From NCBI RefSeq assembly GCF_013167895.1, contig NZ_BLWC01000001.1, positions 1,612,001-1,676,000 of the forward strand: 64,000 bases of DNA, given 5' to 3'. The position numbers and the translations under genes were made by a program. The DNA is from Streptomyces fulvorobeus (GTDB taxonomy: Bacteria; Actinomycetota; Actinomycetes; Streptomycetales; Streptomycetaceae). The notes beneath the pieces are model-generated. The model made no database searches, was not told the DNA's origin, and was given only the letters and a program-made list of their open reading frames with translations. Position 1 is the first letter of the stretch, and each line of letters begins with the position of its first letter. Positions 46,235-54,074 of this stretch are shown piece by piece.

Positions 46235-46816
46235 ATGGCGCAGCCGCTGACCGTTCCGAGCATGACCGCGGGCCCCGACTTCGTCCTGCGTCCCTGGGAG
46301 CTGAGCGACCTCCCGCTGGTACGGGAGGCCGCGGCGGACGAGTACATCCCGCTGGTCACCACCGTCCCGACGCCGTACTCGAACGCGGCCGCCGAAGCCT
46401 TCGTACGCGGCCAGTGGGAGCGGGCGGCCACCGGTGCGGGATACCCCTTCGTGGTCGCCCGGACCCGAGACCGGCGGCCGGTCGGCTCGATCGGCCTGTG
46501 GCTGAGGGACCTGCCCGAGGGCCGCGCCTCGATCGGCTACTGGCTGGTGGCCGGGGCCCGCGGGCGGAAAGTGGCCGGGGCGGCCCTCCGCACGGTCAGC
46601 ACGTGGGCGCTGCACGATCTGCGCATCCCCCGCGTGCAGTTGCTCGTCGAACCGTGGAACACCCCGTCGGTGCGCACCGCCGAGGCGGCCGGCTTCCGGC
46701 GTGAGGGGCTGCTGCGGGGCTGGCAGCAGATCGGCGGCCGGCGCCGGGACATGCTGATGTACGCGGCCCTGAACGACGAACGGCTCGGCGGCGAGCGGGC
46801 GGTGACGGACAGGTGA
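46235..46816 (+). CDS. GNAT-family N-acetyltransferase
   Basis: 193 aa acetyltransferase of the RimJ/RimL type (Acetyltransf_3). FVLRPWELSDLPLVREAA at the start, PVGSIGLWLRDLPEGRASIGYWLVAGARGRKVAGAALRTVSTWALHDL with the acetyl-CoA loop R-G-R-K-V-A-G, and RVQLLVEPWNTPSVRTAEAAGFRREGLLRGW, the classic C-terminal motif. ATG at 46235 chosen; an ATG nine codons further in is possible. Target unknown (protein N-terminus or small molecule). Confidence 0.88.
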   Translation: MAQPLTVPSMTAGPDFVLRPWELSDLPLVREAAADEYIPLVTTVPTPYSNAAAEAFVRGQWERAATGAGYPFVVARTRDRRPVGSIGLWLRDLPEGRASIGYWLVAGARGRKVAGAALRTVSTWALHDLRIPRVQLLVEPWNTPSVRTAEAAGFRREGLLRGWQQIGGRRRDMLMYAALNDERLGGERAVTDR

Positions 46817-46831
46817 ACCGAAGGAGGCCGG

Positions 46832-47061
46832 ATGACGGCCCGCAACCGCGTCTGGCTCGCCCGCCGCAACCTTCCCCTGCCGCTCGTCCCCGCCTATCCG
46901 GGCACCTGGACCCTGCTCACCGTGGCCAGGACCCGCTCGTGGAAGGGTCTGCGAGCGTGGGCGGGCGGCTTCGCCGAAGGGGTGCGGACCCGTGCGGCCC
47001 CCGCGTCCCGATGCGCCGGCGCACGGTCTGGCGCATGACGCTGCTGGGCCGCCCCCGGTGA
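46832..47061 (+). pseudogene. C-terminal remnant of a family 2 glycosyltransferase
   Basis: The residues TARNRVWLARRNLPLPLVPAYPGTWTLLT followed, after one frame change, by DPCGPRVPMRRRTVWRMTLLGRPR match the C-terminal end of Streptomyces family 2 glycosyltransferases as I remember them. The frame breaks near 46986, where an extra G in GTGCGGAC restores it. Everything 5' of it is missing: the GNAT gene ends 16 bp upstream. An ATG at 46832 with a good GGAGG could make a short peptide, but a catalytic domain is absent. Recognition rests on memory of the family. Confidence 0.5.
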
Positions 47062-47088
47062 TCTGACCGTCCGGGAGCGACCACGCGA

Positions 47089-47116
47089 GAGGGGCGGCAC
47101 GAACGCGCCGCCCCTC
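47089..47116 (-). terminator. Terminator after siderophore-binding protein gene
   Basis: GAGGGGCGGC and GCCGCCCCTC, perfect 10-bp stem with an 8-nt loop, 43 bp past the stop of the minus-strand lipoprotein gene. Confidence 0.7.
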
Positions 47117-47158
47117 CGCCCTCCACGCCGTCACGCGTTCCCACGGACGGTCATTCGC

Positions 47159-48178
47159 TCACTTCAGCTTCTGGGCGAACAGCGGAACCACCTTGTCCAG
47201 CGCGTAGGAGACCGACAGGACGGAGTCGGTGGCGAACGCCTGGCTGATGCCCTGGTCGTCGAAGACCAGGGAGTGGCCCGCCTTCACGGCGGGGACGGCC
47301 TGGTACAGCGGGTCGTCACTGATGGAGGCGGCGGGGACGCCGATGGGCTCCATGACCACCAGGTCCGCGTCGAGGAGGTCGAGGTTCTCCTTGGAGACGG
47401 GCACGGTGAACGAGTCGCCGGCCTTGGCCTCGACGGCCGGGTTGTTCTCGAAGCCGAGGCGCTCGGCGAAGTCGACCCGCCCGGTGCCGCCGACGTAGGC
47501 GCCGTACCCCTCGGAGGTGCGGGAGCCGAGCGTGATGGTGCTGTCCTTGAACCCCGGGTTGGCCTTGACCGCGGCCGCGAACTTCTTCTCGGTCTCCGCG
47601 ATCAGCTTCGCGCCCTTGTCCGGGACACCGAGGGCGGCGGCGACCATCTCGGTCTGCTTCTCCCACGAGATCATGTACTGGTCGCCGCCCTCGGGCACGC
47701 CCACGGTGGGGGCGATCTTGCTCAGGGTGTCGTGACGCGTCCGGTCGCCGCTGGACTTGGTGTCCAGGATCAGGTCGGGCCGCAGGGCCGCGATCTTCTC
47801 GTACTCGGGCTCCATCGTGCCGATGAGCTGCGGGCTCTTGTCGTACCTGTCCTTGGCCCACGGGCCGACGCCCTCGCCGCCGAAGGCCAGCCAGTCGCTG
47901 GCTCCGACCGGCTGCCCGCCGAGCGCGAGGACGGTCTCGGCGTCGCCCCAGCCGAGTGCGACGACGCGCTTGGGCTTCTCGTCGACGGTGACCTCGCCGA
48001 ACTTCGTCGCGACCTTCGCGGGAAAGGCGCCTTCGGCCCCGTCCGAAGCGGTGGTGGAGCCGTCTGAGCCGTCAGGCGATCCGCAGGCGGAGAGGCCGAG
48101 GAGCAGGGTGGCGACCGCGGCGGCCATCAGGACGGGGGTGCGACGGGTACGGCGGGGACGAGAAGCGGAATCGTTCAT
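47159..48178 (-). CDS. Ferric-siderophore ABC transporter substrate-binding lipoprotein
   Basis: 339 aa FepB/FecB-like protein. Signal with lipobox GLSAC (Cys32) anchors it to the membrane. Mature part shows the family pattern: KRVVALGWGDAETVLALGGQPVGASDW, YEKIAALRPDLILDTKSSG, LSKIAPTVGVPEG and NLDLLDADLVVMEPIGV. Captures iron-loaded siderophore for the permeases upstream on the same strand. It has its own iron box 6 bp before the start. Ligand siderophore unknown. Confidence 0.92.
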   Translation of the reverse strand: MNDSASRPRRTRRTPVLMAAAVATLLLGLSACGSPDGSDGSTTASDGAEGAFPAKVATKFGEVTVDEKPKRVVALGWGDAETVLALGGQPVGASDWLAFGGEGVGPWAKDRYDKSPQLIGTMEPEYEKIAALRPDLILDTKSSGDRTRHDTLSKIAPTVGVPEGGDQYMISWEKQTEMVAAALGVPDKGAKLIAETEKKFAAAVKANPGFKDSTITLGSRTSEGYGAYVGGTGRVDFAERLGFENNPAVEAKAGDSFTVPVSKENLDLLDADLVVMEPIGVPAASISDDPLYQAVPAVKAGHSLVFDDQGISQAFATDSVLSVSYALDKVVPLFAQKLK

Positions 48179-48183
48179 GCTGC

Positions 48184-48197
48184 TTAGGCTAGCCTAA
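48184..48197. promoter_or_regulatory. Iron box (DmdR/IdeR type) for the siderophore-binding protein
   Basis: TTAGGCTAGCCTAA, a perfect 14-bp palindrome, matches the core of the actinobacterial IdeR/DmdR operator (TTAGG...CCTAA). It lies 6 bp upstream of the lipoprotein ATG, so iron-bound repressor would block transcription. Confidence 0.85.
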
Positions 48198-48228
48198 CCA
48201 AATTGCTGCTCGTCGTCGGCCTCCGGAC

Positions 48229-49125
48229 TCAGCCCTTCACATGGTGGCGGCCCAGCGGGACCACCATCGGAGTGCCCGAGGCCGGATCGGCCATCACCGT
48301 GCACCGCATCCCGAACACCTCGCCGACCAGCGTCTCCGTCACGATGTCTGAGGGACTGCCCTCCGCCACGATCCGGCCGTCCCGCATGGCGATCAGGTGG
48401 TCCGCGTAGCGGCAGGCCAGGTTGAGGTCGTGCAGGACGGCCACCATGGTGACGCCACGCTCCCGGTTGAGGTCGGTGAGCAGGTCGAGGACGTCGAGCT
48501 GGTGACTGGCGTCGAGGAAGGTCGTCGGCTCGTCAAGCAGCAGGATGTCCGTGCGCTGGGCCAGGGCCATGGCGATCCACACCCGCTGGCGCTGGCCGCC
48601 CGACAGCTCGTCCACGGGACGGTCGGCGAGTTCCAGCACGTCGGTGGAGAGGAGCGCCCGCGCGACCGCCTCGTCGTCCTCGGTGCTCCAGCGCCGGAAC
48701 CATCCCTGATGCGGATACCGGCCGCGCCCCACCAGGTCGGAGACCGTGATGCCCTCCGGTGCGGAAGGGCTCTGCGGCAGGATGCCGAGCACGGCGGCGA
48801 CCTCCCTCGTCGGCATCTCCTGGATGCTCCGCCCGTCCAGCAGCACCGCCCCGGCGGAGGGCGGCAGCAGCCGGGCCATCGCCCGCAGCAGCGTCGACTT
48901 GCCGCAGGCGTTCGGACCCACGATGACCGTCACCCGTCCCGGCGGGATGTCCACGCTCAGATCGGCGACGATCTCACGGTCGCCGTAGCCGAGCCGGAGG
49001 TCCCGCGCTCGAAGGGTGTGCTCAGCCTCAGCCACGACGGGGCCACGCCTTTCCTTGTCGTCGTTCCGGTACATCTCGTTCTCGCACGCCGGGCTCGCGT
49101 ACGTCTCGTCCTCGGACGCCGGCAC
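48229..49125 (-). CDS. Ferric-siderophore ABC transporter ATP-binding protein
   Basis: 298 aa FepC/FecE-type ATPase. Walker A GPNACGKST at about 67-75, signature LSGGQRQRVWIAMAL, Walker B TDILLLDEPTTFLD, switch VLHDLNLACRYADHLIAM. The N-terminal 30 residues before HTLRARDLRLGYG look like an extension. GTG start follows the permease stop by 1 nt, so it is coupled. It energises the two permeases upstream; FhuC/FecE-like membership points to iron-siderophore rather than vitamin B12. Confidence 0.93.
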   Translation of the reverse strand: MPASEDETYASPACENEMYRNDDKERRGPVVAEAEHTLRARDLRLGYGDREIVADLSVDIPPGRVTVIVGPNACGKSTLLRAMARLLPPSAGAVLLDGRSIQEMPTREVAAVLGILPQSPSAPEGITVSDLVGRGRYPHQGWFRRWSTEDDEAVARALLSTDVLELADRPVDELSGGQRQRVWIAMALAQRTDILLLDEPTTFLDASHQLDVLDLLTDLNRERGVTMVAVLHDLNLACRYADHLIAMRDGRIVAEGSPSDIVTETLVGEVFGMRCTVMADPASGTPMVVPLGRHHVKG

Positions 49126-49126
49126 G

Positions 49127-50199
49127 TCAGCCCCCGCCGCCCAAGCGGTTGGCGCGGGCCAGGAGCAGCAGCAGATACGGGGCCCCGATGAGGCTCGTCA
49201 CCACGCCCACCGGCAGCTGGACCGACGGCAGCGCGTGCTGCGCGGCGAAGTCGGCGACCAGCACCAGCAACGCCCCGGTCAGCGCCGCGTGCCCGAGTGC
49301 GGCGCCCCGGCCGGGCACCAGGCGGCGGGCGATCGGCGCGGACACGAAGGCGACGAAGCCGACGGGTCCGGCCGCCGCCGTGGCGACCCCCGCCAGGGCC
49401 GTCGCGCAGCCGAGCAGGGCCAGCCGGCTGGGCTCGACGCGGGTCCCGAGACCGGCTGCCGCGTCGTCCCCAGCTGAAGGGGGCCCAGCGCGCGGGCGGC
49501 CAGGACGGTCAGGGGCACGAGGACGGCGAGGGCGGCCAGCAGGGGCCACACCTGTTTCCAGGAACGGCCGTTGAGGCTGCCCGTCAGCCACAGGAAGGCT
49601 TGCTGGGCGTCGGCGGCGCCGGAGCGGGCCATCACGTACCAGACCACACTGGTAAGCCCGGTGCCCAGGCCCACACCGATCAGGACGAGCCGCTGGCCCG
49701 CGACGCCCTGGCGCCGGGCGAGGAGGTAGATGGCCGCGCCGGCACCGATCGAACCGGCCAGGGCGCTCGCGGAGAGCGCGAGGCCGCTGACCTGGAAGAG
49801 CAGTGCGGCGGTGACGGCCACGGCGCTCGCCCCGGCGCTGATGCCGATGACGTCGGGGCTGGCCAGCGGGTTGCGCAGCAAGGACTGGAAGACGGCGCCG
49901 GACAGCCCGAAACCGGCCCCGACGAGGATCGCGAGCAGGGCGCGGGGCAGCCGCAGTTCCAGCACGACGAAGCGCGAGCCGCCGTCGCCGCCACCGGACA
50001 GGGTCTCCACGACCGTGCTCAGCGGCATCACCATGTCGCCGACGCTGAGCGAGAGGGCGAACACGGCGGCCACGCAGACCGCCAGGGCGCAGGCCACCAG
50101 TACCGAACGGCGACGCCCCCGTCCGCGTACCCGCTGGACCGTGCGGACGGCGTCGGCCAGGCGGGCGCCGGTCGCCCCGGCGAGCGCGCTCCCGGTCAC
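49127..50199 (-). CDS. Ferric-siderophore ABC transporter permease (FecD-type), frameshifted
   Basis: About 357 aa after correction. FecCD signature: RAGTV-like VVLELRLPRALLAILVGAGFGLSGAVFQSLLRNPLASPDVIGISAGASAVAV; C-terminal GPVGFVAFVSAPIARRLVPGRGAALG and ALPSVQLPVGVVTSLIGAPYLLLLL. As sequenced the frame shifts after ARALGPLQLG; one extra C in the CCCC at 49468-49471 restores DDAAAGLGTRVEPSR. GTG start overlaps the upstream permease stop (GTGA). Forms the channel with the second permease; without it the importer would be non-functional, another reason to suspect a base-call error. Confidence 0.88.
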
Positions 50200-51320
50200 A
50201 GTTCCACCAGCTTTCTGCGCCGGACGAGCCAGATGAAGGGGACGCAGCCGATCGCGGCGGTCACGACCCCCACCTGCACCTCGCCGGGGGGCGCGACGAC
50301 CCGGCCGACGATGTCGGCGACCAGGAGGAGGACCGGGGCGAGCACCATGCTGTACGGGAGGACCCACCGGTAGTCGGGGCCGGTGATGAGCCGGGCGGCG
50401 TGCGGTACGACCAGTCCGACGAACCCGATCGGCCCGGCGACGACGGTCGCGGCGCCGCAGAGCAGGACCACGGCGAGGGCGGCCACCAGCCGGGCGATTC
50501 CCACCCGCTGGCCGAGGCCGCGCGCCAGGTCGTCGCCGAGGGAGAGCGCGTTGAGCTGCGGGCCGATGAGGAGGGCGAGGAGGACGCCCGCCGCGACGAA
50601 CGGGGCGGCCTGCCAGAGCACTTCGGTGTCCCGGGCGTTCAGCGCGCCGAGCTGCCAGAACCGGAACCGGTCGTAGGTCTCCCGGTCCTGGAGCAGGACG
50701 GCGCTGGTCGCGGAGGTGAGTACGGCGCTGGTCGCCGCGCCCGCCAGCGCGAGCTTCACCGGGGTCGCGCCCTCGCGGCCGAGCGAGCCCACCCCGTACA
50801 CCAGCAGGGCGGCGAGCAGCGCGCCGAGGAAACCGAACCAGATGTACTGCGTGGCGACCGTGAGTCCGAAGACGCTGATCGAGCAGACCACGGCCACCGA
50901 CGCGCCCGCGTTGACGCCGAGGAGCTGGGGGTCGGCGAGCGGGTTGCGCGCCACCCCCTGCATCACCGTGCCGGCGAGTCCCAGCGCCACACCGGCCAGC
51001 AGCCCGGCCACGGTACGGGGGACGCGGACCTCCTGGACGATGAGCTGGCCCTTGACACCGGGATCCGGATCGAGGACGCCGCGCACCACGTCGTGGAAGG
51101 CGATGTCCCCGGAGCCGACGGCGAGGCTCGCCGTCACGGCCAGCAGGAGCAAGGCCACGGCGGCGAGGAGACCCGAGACGAGGACGGGACGGCTGCGCCC
51201 GCCGCGCGGCCGCGGCGTTCCCGCGGCGGCGGACTTCGGCGCCTCTGCGCCCCGGACGGCAGGGCCGCTCACAGCCCGGTCACCCGGGCGGCAGGCATGC
51301 GGTCGTGCACTGTTCCCCAT
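50196..51320 (-). CDS. Ferric-siderophore ABC transporter permease (FecC-type)
   Basis: About 374 aa with the chosen ATG. Conserved FecCD stretches: VQEVRVPRTVAGLLAGVALGLAGTVMQGVARNPLADPQLLGVNAGASVAVV, AGPIGFVGLVVPHAARLITGPDYRW, and VAPPGEVQVGVVTAAIGCVPFIWLVRRRK. First gene of the permease-permease-ATPase operon, directly behind an iron box. N-terminus uncertain: in-frame GTG at 51353 and ATG at 51344 precede 51320, and none has an ideal ribosome site. Confidence 0.9.
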   Translation of the reverse strand: MGNSARPHACRPGDRAVSGPAVRGAEAPKSAAAGTPRPRGGRSRPVLVSGLLAAVALLLLAVTASLAVGSGDIAFHDVVRGVLDPDPGVKGQLIVQEVRVPRTVAGLLAGVALGLAGTVMQGVARNPLADPQLLGVNAGASVAVVCSISVFGLTVATQYIWFGFLGALLAALLVYGVGSLGREGATPVKLALAGAATSAVLTSATSAVLLQDRETYDRFRFWQLGALNARDTEVLWQAAPFVAAGVLLALLIGPQLNALSLGDDLARGLGQRVGIARLVAALAVVLLCGAATVVAGPIGFVGLVVPHAARLITGPDYRWVLPYSMVLAPVLLLVADIVGRVVAPPGEVQVGVVTAAIGCVPFIWLVRRRKLVEL

Positions 51321-51360
51321 CCTCGCTCGTCGCCCCCGGGACATGGCGCACACCGGAGCA

Positions 51361-51379
51361 TAAGTAAGGGAACCCTAAC
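51361..51379. promoter_or_regulatory. Iron box for the siderophore permease operon
   Basis: On the minus strand GTTAGGGTTCCCTTAC is a near-perfect palindrome of the IdeR/DmdR type with TTAGG and CTTA ends, about 40-60 bp before the likely start of the permease gene. Together with the box at 48184 it places the whole transporter under iron control. Confidence 0.75.
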
Positions 51380-51701
51380 AGCGCCGGCCCCACGCCCCTC
51401 CTGTGCGCCCCCACCAGGCACGGAGAACCCCTCGCCGAACGGCGCCCGCAGCCACCGCCGTACGGAGCCGGCCTTGTCGTGGAGACCGGCGAGGACTACA
51501 CCCGGGCGCCGCCCGCACCGGCGGGGAGCCAGGTCTGAGACGTTCACCCGCTTCGGCAGCCCGCCGCCTAGGCCAGGTCTGGTGGCCCGTGCACCGGTCA
51601 GACCGGTCCCGGCCATGGAGGCTCCATGGCGGGGTTACGCCTTGGACGCGAGAAGCCGGCCGAAGGTACGCAAACATGTGTGCTCGGTGGCATCCGTACT
51701 A
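51380..51701. other. Intergenic stretch without recognised gene
   Basis: Between the iron box and the Fic module. Short frames occur on both strands but none carries a family motif. One plus-strand frame ending at 51538 reads YGAGLVVETGEDYTRAPPAPAGSQV and has plausible coding composition, perhaps the tail of a lost gene; support is weak. Confidence 0.25.
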
Positions 51702-51717
51702 GAATCTGTACAGAATC
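51702..51717. promoter_or_regulatory. YefM-like operator of the Fic toxin-antitoxin pair
   Basis: GAATCTGTACAGAATC is a 16-bp palindrome with one mismatched pair, centred on TGTACA, the hexamer known to be bound by YefM antitoxins. It lies 28 bp before the antitoxin ATG, whose N-terminal domain is YefM-like, so autoregulation is likely. Confidence 0.65.
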
Positions 51718-51744
51718 AAGACTCTCTAGGAGTACGGTGACAGC

Positions 51745-52095
51745 ATGAAGATTCCCGAGGTCGTGACCGTCAGCGACGCGCGCTCCAGACTGTCGCGGAT
51801 CCTGCTCGACCTGTCGAAGTCCGGCGCGGATGCCGACCCGGTCCTGATCGGCGCCCACCGCAAGCCCCAGGGCGTCCTGCTGTCGGTCGAGGCATTCGAG
51901 GCCCTGAGCGGCCGAGCCGCACGGCGTGCGGCCGTCGCCTCGGCCACCGGTTCCATCGAGGCCGAGGGGCTCCACGCCTCCGAGGAATCCGACCGCGACA
52001 CCGAGGCGTACGTGAAGGGCGACCTCGACACGGACACCCTTGTCGCCCGCGCGATCGCCCGCCACCGACAGACTTCGGAGCGGCGGGCAGGGTGA
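51745..52095 (+). CDS. Hybrid antitoxin: Phd/YefM-like N-terminus, VbhA/FicA-like C-terminus
   Basis: 116 aa. Residues 1-54 (MKIPEVVTVSDARSRLSRIL, VLIGAHRKPQGVLLSVEAFEAL) follow the Phd/YefM DNA-binding antitoxin pattern. Residues 70-75, SIEAEG, match the Fic-inhibitory consensus [ST]xxxE[GN], and the spacing to a following G-acidic-L-acidic-T (KGDLDTDTL, 91-99) equals that which I recall for VbhA (SQRLEG...GELETSDV). Predicted mode: the S70/E74 helix blocks the Fic ATP site while the N-terminus represses the operon at the TGTACA palindrome. AGGAG precedes the ATG. Overlaps the toxin gene by 4 nt. Confidence 0.8.
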   Translation: MKIPEVVTVSDARSRLSRILLDLSKSGADADPVLIGAHRKPQGVLLSVEAFEALSGRAARRAAVASATGSIEAEGLHASEESDRDTEAYVKGDLDTDTLVARAIARHRQTSERRAG

Positions 52096-52664
52096 ACGAT
52101 CCGTACGCCATGCCTAACGGCGTCCTGCGCAACAAACTCGGCATCACCGACCATCAGATGCTCGCGGCAGCGGAGGCGGACATCACTCGGGCGCGCCTCG
52201 TCATGCTCGTCGAGCGTCCCCTGCCCGGCGCGTACGACCTCGGCCATCTCCAGGCGTTCCATGCCGCGATCTTCGGTGACATCTATCCGTGGGCAGGCGA
52301 GTTACGCACGGTGAACATCGCCAAGCGCACGCCGTTCTGTCCGGCGAGAAACCTGGTGTCCTACGCCGGAGAGGTCTTCGGCCGTCTCACCTCCTCCGGC
52401 CATCTGCGGGTTCTCCACCGGCAGGAATTCGTCATCCAACTCGCCGCGCTGTACGGCGACATGAACGTCCTCCATCCGTTCCGCGAGGGCAACGGCCGCA
52501 CTCAGCGGGCCTTCCTGTCCCAGCTCAGCACCGACGCGGGCTACGACCTGAACTGGTCGACCCTGGACCCTCAGCGCAACGAGGACGCCTCGGTGAAGAG
52601 TTTCCTCGGTGACAACAACCTGTTGGAGCAGATGCTCGACGAGCTCATCACCACCGCCGGTTGA
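52092..52664 (+). CDS. Fic-domain AMP-transferase toxin
   Basis: 190 aa, essentially one Fic domain. Active-site motif HPFREGNGRTQR at 128-139 is the complete HxFx(D/E)GNGRxxR of AMP-transferring Fic enzymes, unlike Doc kinases, where GNK replaces GNG. The substrate flap TVNIAKRTPFCPARNL lies at 73-88. No inhibitory [ST]xxxE[GN] helix is seen within it, so it belongs to the class held by a separate antitoxin, supplied by the upstream gene (GTGA overlap). FicT relatives AMPylate DNA gyrase or topoisomerase IV; target here unknown. Confidence 0.92.
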   Translation: MNDPYAMPNGVLRNKLGITDHQMLAAAEADITRARLVMLVERPLPGAYDLGHLQAFHAAIFGDIYPWAGELRTVNIAKRTPFCPARNLVSYAGEVFGRLTSSGHLRVLHRQEFVIQLAALYGDMNVLHPFREGNGRTQRAFLSQLSTDAGYDLNWSTLDPQRNEDASVKSFLGDNNLLEQMLDELITTAG

Positions 52665-52768
52665 CGCCTCTGTCTCCCGACCGGAGCCGGCGGACGCCAT
52701 CGGGTCGATGGTGTCAACGTGCGGCAGATCCGGGCGCATGTGCGCCCGGGGCCGTGCGGTGCCGGTGG

Positions 52769-53257
52769 TCAGTCGCGTGGGTCGCCGGCGGGGGCGTAGT
52801 AGCCACCGAGCATGTCGGTGACCCACTGAGGCTGGTGGACGTCACCCCTGGGACCCATCTCCTTGAACCAGGGCTTCACTTCGAGGACCGGGGATCCGTC
52901 GACCGCGTCGAGGTCTTCGACGTGCAGGTCCAGACCGTCCACCTTGATCAGGCGGCAGCGGGACACCCCGAGCCAGTTGACGCGTCGCATGTTGCGGTGG
53001 CCGACGAACCCGACTTCGGGCCACTCGGGGTTGTCGCGCGGGCGACGCGCTTGGAGAGGCAGGTCGGCGGGGTCGGTGAGATGGAAGCGGAAGACCACGT
53101 CGAGGTGGGAGAACTCCTCCAGGCCCTGGGTGGACTCCAGGGGGAAGCGGCTGTCGAGGCGGATGACCGCGCGGGTGCCGCCCCAGTTGTCGTCGGTCGG
53201 CTCGATGCGGCCTCCGACGACGTAGCCCAGGGCCTCTACCTCGAACTTCTCTGCCAT
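52769..53257 (-). CDS. TrmO/TsaA-family protein
   Basis: 162 aa matching the beta-barrel TrmO (UPF0066) family, which N6-methylates threonylcarbamoyl-adenosine 37 of tRNA. Conserved blocks: TQGLEEFSHLDVVFRFHL, RNMRRVNWLGVSRCRLIKVDGLDLHVEDLDAVDGSPVLEVKPW. Several residues differ from the enzyme consensus (RPN-I-G becomes RVNWLG), so activity is not certain. ATG has GGAAGGAACC upstream. Convergent with the Fic gene; not related to it functionally as far as can be seen. Confidence 0.85.
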   Translation of the reverse strand: MAEKFEVEALGYVVGGRIEPTDDNWGGTRAVIRLDSRFPLESTQGLEEFSHLDVVFRFHLTDPADLPLQARRPRDNPEWPEVGFVGHRNMRRVNWLGVSRCRLIKVDGLDLHVEDLDAVDGSPVLEVKPWFKEMGPRGDVHQPQWVTDMLGGYYAPAGDPRD

Positions 53258-53410
53258 CGGGTTCCTTCCGGGTTCGGGCTGTAGCGATCGGCTGCCCGCT
53301 GGACTGTACGTACTGCATCCGGCACCCGGGAGGCGTAACTACCCTCGTGACCGTGACATCCCGTCCAACCGGTGCGGAGCGGGGTCAGGCCAAGCCATCG
53401 GATGCGCAAA

Positions 53411-53448
53411 AGGACCTCTGACCTGTGTTTTCACTGGTCAGAGGTCCT
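53411..53448 (-). terminator. Intrinsic terminator of rnpB
   Basis: Perfect 13-bp stem AGGACCTCTGACC / GGTCAGAGGTCCT with a 12-nt loop, followed on the minus strand by TTTT (53407-53410 region). It is 3-4 nt beyond the RNase P RNA 3' end. Confidence 0.9.
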
Positions 53449-53451
53449 AGG

Positions 53452-53863
53452 CGGCAGACGAGTCGGGCTGTACGCCGGGTTCTGTCGCCCGGTCGCCTCG
53501 CGGCGGCCGGGGAGACGGCCATCCATCTAGGACCGGCATTGCTGCCGGTCTCGTGCGGTCTACCCGTGAACTCGGGCGGACAGCCCTCGAACGTTCACGC
53601 AGAGCCGTCTTGCGACGACCCCTCTTGACCTTGCTCCGGGTGGGGTTTACCTAGCCGCCTGAGTCACCTCAGGCGCTGGTGGTCTCTTACACCACCGTTT
53701 CACCCTTACCCGGGACCGAGGTCCCGGGCGGTCTGTTTTCTGTGGCACTGTCCCGCGAGTCACCTCGGGTGGCCGTTAGCCACCACCCTGCCCTGTGGAG
53801 CCCGGACGTTCCTCGGGAGGATCCGAAGATCCTCACGCGGCCGTCCGCCCGGCTCGTCTGCCG
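53452..53863 (-). ncRNA. rnpB: RNase P RNA
   Basis: Catalytic RNA that matures tRNA 5' ends, about 412 nt, bacterial type A. On the minus strand the conserved landmarks are in order: GAGGAACGTCCGGGCTCCAC with GGGCAGGGTG, ACAGAAAACAGACCGCC, GGTAAGGGTGAAACGGTG with GTAAGAGACCACC, ACCCGGAGCAAG, and GACAGAACCCGGCGTACAGC. The terminal helix P1 pairs GGCAGACGAG at the 5' end with CTCGTCTGCC at the 3' end. A TAGCAT -10 element (53872-53877) is 8 nt upstream, and a perfect hairpin terminator follows. Ends are placed at P1. Confidence 0.95.
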
Positions 53864-53871
53864 TGCCGCCC

Positions 53872-53877
53872 ATGCTA
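53872..53877 (-). promoter_or_regulatory. -10 element of rnpB
   Basis: TAGCAT on the minus strand, 8 nt before the predicted RNA 5' end at 53863; consistent with a vegetative promoter. Confidence 0.6.
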
Positions 53878-54040
53878 CCCGCCGGCCCCGGAGCCGGCGG
53901 ACGGGGCGTTCGGAGGAACGCGCCCCGGACTCCAGGTCGAAAGGCGAGCGTCAGCGAGGACTTCGGGCCGTCGACGAGCAGATGGAGGGAGTTGTCCCCT
54001 TGGCCGTGGGATGAGGGAACGGACGTACCCCTCGCGCTTG

Positions 54041-54061
54041 ACCTTGACGCAGCGGCAGGGT
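54041..54061. promoter_or_regulatory. MerR-type operator upstream of the MerR gene
   Basis: ACCTTGAC and GGCAGGGT arms (6 of 8 pairs) around 5 bp, lying just in front of the MerR ATG and overlapping TTGAC -35-like sequence, as in autoregulated MerR promoters with long spacers. Confidence 0.5.
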
Positions 54062-54074
54062 TTCTACTGGGCAC

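Noticed and set aside
51403..51702. Short open frames upstream of the Fic module
   Set aside because: No ribosome site with recognisable protein; different frames look equally random except a weak 25-residue tail.
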